NCBI GenBank assembly: GCA_964427955.1
Contig: CAYRWY010000308.1
Span: 1-7,243, forward strand
Origin: JACRBK01 sp964427955
GTDB lineage: Bacteria; Chloroflexota; Anaerolineae; Aggregatilineales; Aggregatilineaceae
DNA: 7,243 nucleotides
Direction of reading: 5' to 3'
Below the pieces are notes generated by a model. The model was not told where the DNA came from. It searched no databases and was given only the letters and a program-made list of their open reading frames with translations. The position numbers and the translations under genes are program-made. Positions 5,820 through 7,243 of the stretch are shown here, one piece after another (within the stretch, counting starts at the first letter, position 1; every line of letters begins with the position of its first letter).

Positions 5820-7243
5820 ATGCAACATTCCGCTGTAATGGTTCGCCAGCGCCAACTGCGCGGCTTCGTGATCGCGTGGTTGGGGATCACCCTGCTGATG
5901 GGCGCGCTGACGTTTGTCGGGGTGTATTACGCCACCGGACTGGTGAACAAGGACAATAACGAAGAGGCCAGCGTCGCGGCGCTGCCGAATGCCGAAATGG
6001 AAAAAACCGCGTTTGACCCCGCCCTGATCGAAGCCACTCCGGTCAGCCAGGCGGAAGTTCCCACCGGTGCTCAGGCCAAAGTTGAAGCGATCCCGGCCAG
6101 CCAGGGCGATGCCCCTCAGCCAGTTGTCGCCGCCCAGGCCGCCACTCCGATCCCGACGATCACCCCGGTTTCTGCCCCGGTCGATCCGACGGCGTTCCAG
6201 GTGGGCATTCAGGTCGAGCCGAATCCCGATCCCGAAGTTTACCGCCTGTGGATGGGAGAAGTCCGCGATAAGTTGAAATTGAACTGGATCAAGCAGCAGG
6301 TGCGCTGGAAAGATGTCGAGCCGCAGCCCGGACAGTATGACTGGACCGCGCTGGATGTCTCGCTCAAGCTGGCCCAGGAATATGGCATCAAGGTCATGCT
6401 CAGCGTGGTGACCGCGCCGGACTGGGCGCGCGAGCAGGGCAACCAGCGCCTTGAAGAAGTCGGCCCGCCCGGCGATCCGAATACCTTTGCGAATTTCCTG
6501 ACCGTGCTGCTGTACCGCTATCCCGGCCAGGTCCAGGCCATCGAAGTCTGGAACGAGATGAACATCGACCGTGAATGGGCGTCGGTGTCCGGGCTGAGCG
6601 CCGCCAACTATGTCGCCCTGCTGCGCACCGCCTATACCGCGATCAAGGCCGTCGATCCCAACATCATCGTCATCAGCGGCGCGCTTTCGCCGGCGGCCAC
6701 CTGGTCGGACGGCAGCGCCATCGACGATTTCACCTACATGGAGCAAATGATCCAGGCCGGACTGCTCGATACCACCGACTGCGTGGGCGCGCACCACAAC
6801 GGCTACAACATCGGGCCGAACGTGGCCTGGAACAGCGTGCCCAACGATCCGAGCGCCACCTTCCGCGGGCCGTTCGACAACCCGCACCACAGTTGGTCGT
6901 TCTACAGCACGCTCAACGGCTATGCCCAGCGCATCCAGCAGGTGGGCAGCGACAAGAAGCTGTGCATCACCGAATTCGGCTGGGCGTCCACCGAAGGGCT
7001 GGGCGGTTACCCGGCGGGCTTCGAGTTTGCCAACGATAACACGCTGGACGAACAGGCGCAGTTCCTCGGCGAAGCGATCCAGTCGATGGACGATTGGGGC
7101 TTCGTGTGGCTGGCCTTCATCTGGAACCTGAACTACGGTCCCCAGGCAGGCTGGAATGCCACCAACGACAACGTGCCCTACTCGCTGCTGCGTCCGAACT
7201 GGGTACCGGCCCCGGCTTACGAGGCGATTGCCAAGTTCAACTT
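5820..7243 (+). CDS. Membrane-anchored clan GH-A glycoside hydrolase-like protein (3' end missing)
   Basis: The frame runs from the ATG at 5820 to the window edge without a stop; 474 full codons are visible. Arg residues at 9, 11 and 14 precede one membrane span (15-38), so the N-terminus is inside and the rest outside. A low-complexity Ala/Pro/Gln/Val spacer (about 45-124) leads to the barrel, which begins near F126. The domain shows EPQPGQYDW (167-175), the acid/base E246 in VWNEMN, H325 in GAHH, the nucleophile E385 in CITEFGW, and a late FIWNLNY strand. This is the most canonical of the window's three GH-A domains, close to GH39/GH5-like proteins, and probably acts on an extracellular beta-glycan; family and substrate are not resolved. 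The visible end (PAPAYEAIAKFN) matches a common C-terminal end of such barrels, so little may be missing unless further domains follow. It lacks the CPAC ending of the other two. Confidence 0.85.
   Translation, partial: MQHSAVMVRQRQLRGFVIAWLGITLLMGALTFVGVYYATGLVNKDNNEEASVAALPNAEMEKTAFDPALIEATPVSQAEVPTGAQAKVEAIPASQGDAPQPVVAAQAATPIPTITPVSAPVDPTAFQVGIQVEPNPDPEVYRLWMGEVRDKLKLNWIKQQVRWKDVEPQPGQYDWTALDVSLKLAQEYGIKVMLSVVTAPDWAREQGNQRLEEVGPPGDPNTFANFLTVLLYRYPGQVQAIEVWNEMNIDREWASVSGLSAANYVALLRTAYTAIKAVDPNIIVISGALSPAATWSDGSAIDDFTYMEQMIQAGLLDTTDCVGAHHNGYNIGPNVAWNSVPNDPSATFRGPFDNPHHSWSFYSTLNGYAQRIQQVGSDKKLCITEFGWASTEGLGGYPAGFEFANDNTLDEQAQFLGEAIQSMDDWGFVWLAFIWNLNYGPQAGWNATNDNVPYSLLRPNWVPAPAYEAIAKFN

Noticed and set aside
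4604..6890. Antisense open frames of 428 and 385 codons (5890-4604 and 6890-5733)
   Set aside because: Both lie opposite genes with clear catalytic motifs, run across intergenic gaps, and show no domain or credible start signal.

Overview
This window looks like chromosomal DNA from a GC-rich bacterium, most likely a member of the Chloroflexota (Anaerolineae-like). That assignment is inference. It rests on codon use, long Thr-Pro linkers, SH3b and glycosidase-like domains on exported or membrane-anchored proteins, and GC-rich palindromes after genes. No marker gene is present. All four supported genes are on the + strand. No tRNA, rRNA, CRISPR array or insertion sequence was seen.

Layout: (1) The left edge to 1279 is the 3' part of a gene for an exported SH3b plus clan GH-A glycosidase-like protein with both catalytic glutamates in place. 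(2) A 176-bp gap holds a GC-rich hairpin. (3) 1456-4620 encodes a 1054-residue protein. It has a proline-rich cytoplasmic tail, one membrane span, a beta-rich region, a GH18-like barrel, a Thr-Pro linker and a C-terminal GH-A barrel related to the first gene's. (4) A 109-bp gap holds a second copy of the hairpin and a heptamer repeat. (5) 4730-5716 encodes an HD-domain phosphohydrolase. (6) A 103-bp gap holds a candidate promoter, an inverted repeat and a strong ribosome binding site. (7) 5820 to the right edge encodes a third, membrane-anchored GH-A protein, cut by the window end.

The most notable observation is that the three GH-A domains are paralogous but not equally active-looking. The first and third keep the acid/base Glu (WNE) and the nucleophile Glu (TE). 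The middle one has Ala and Arg at these positions, and Glu in place of a conserved His. Its GH18-like barrel also has Arg where the GH18 catalytic Glu should be. The middle gene therefore appears to encode a large, intact, membrane-displayed protein with two barrels that have both lost their catalytic residues, lying between two apparently competent relatives. A carbohydrate-binding, sensing or scaffold role is plausible but unproven. The HD gene has no evident functional link to its neighbours.
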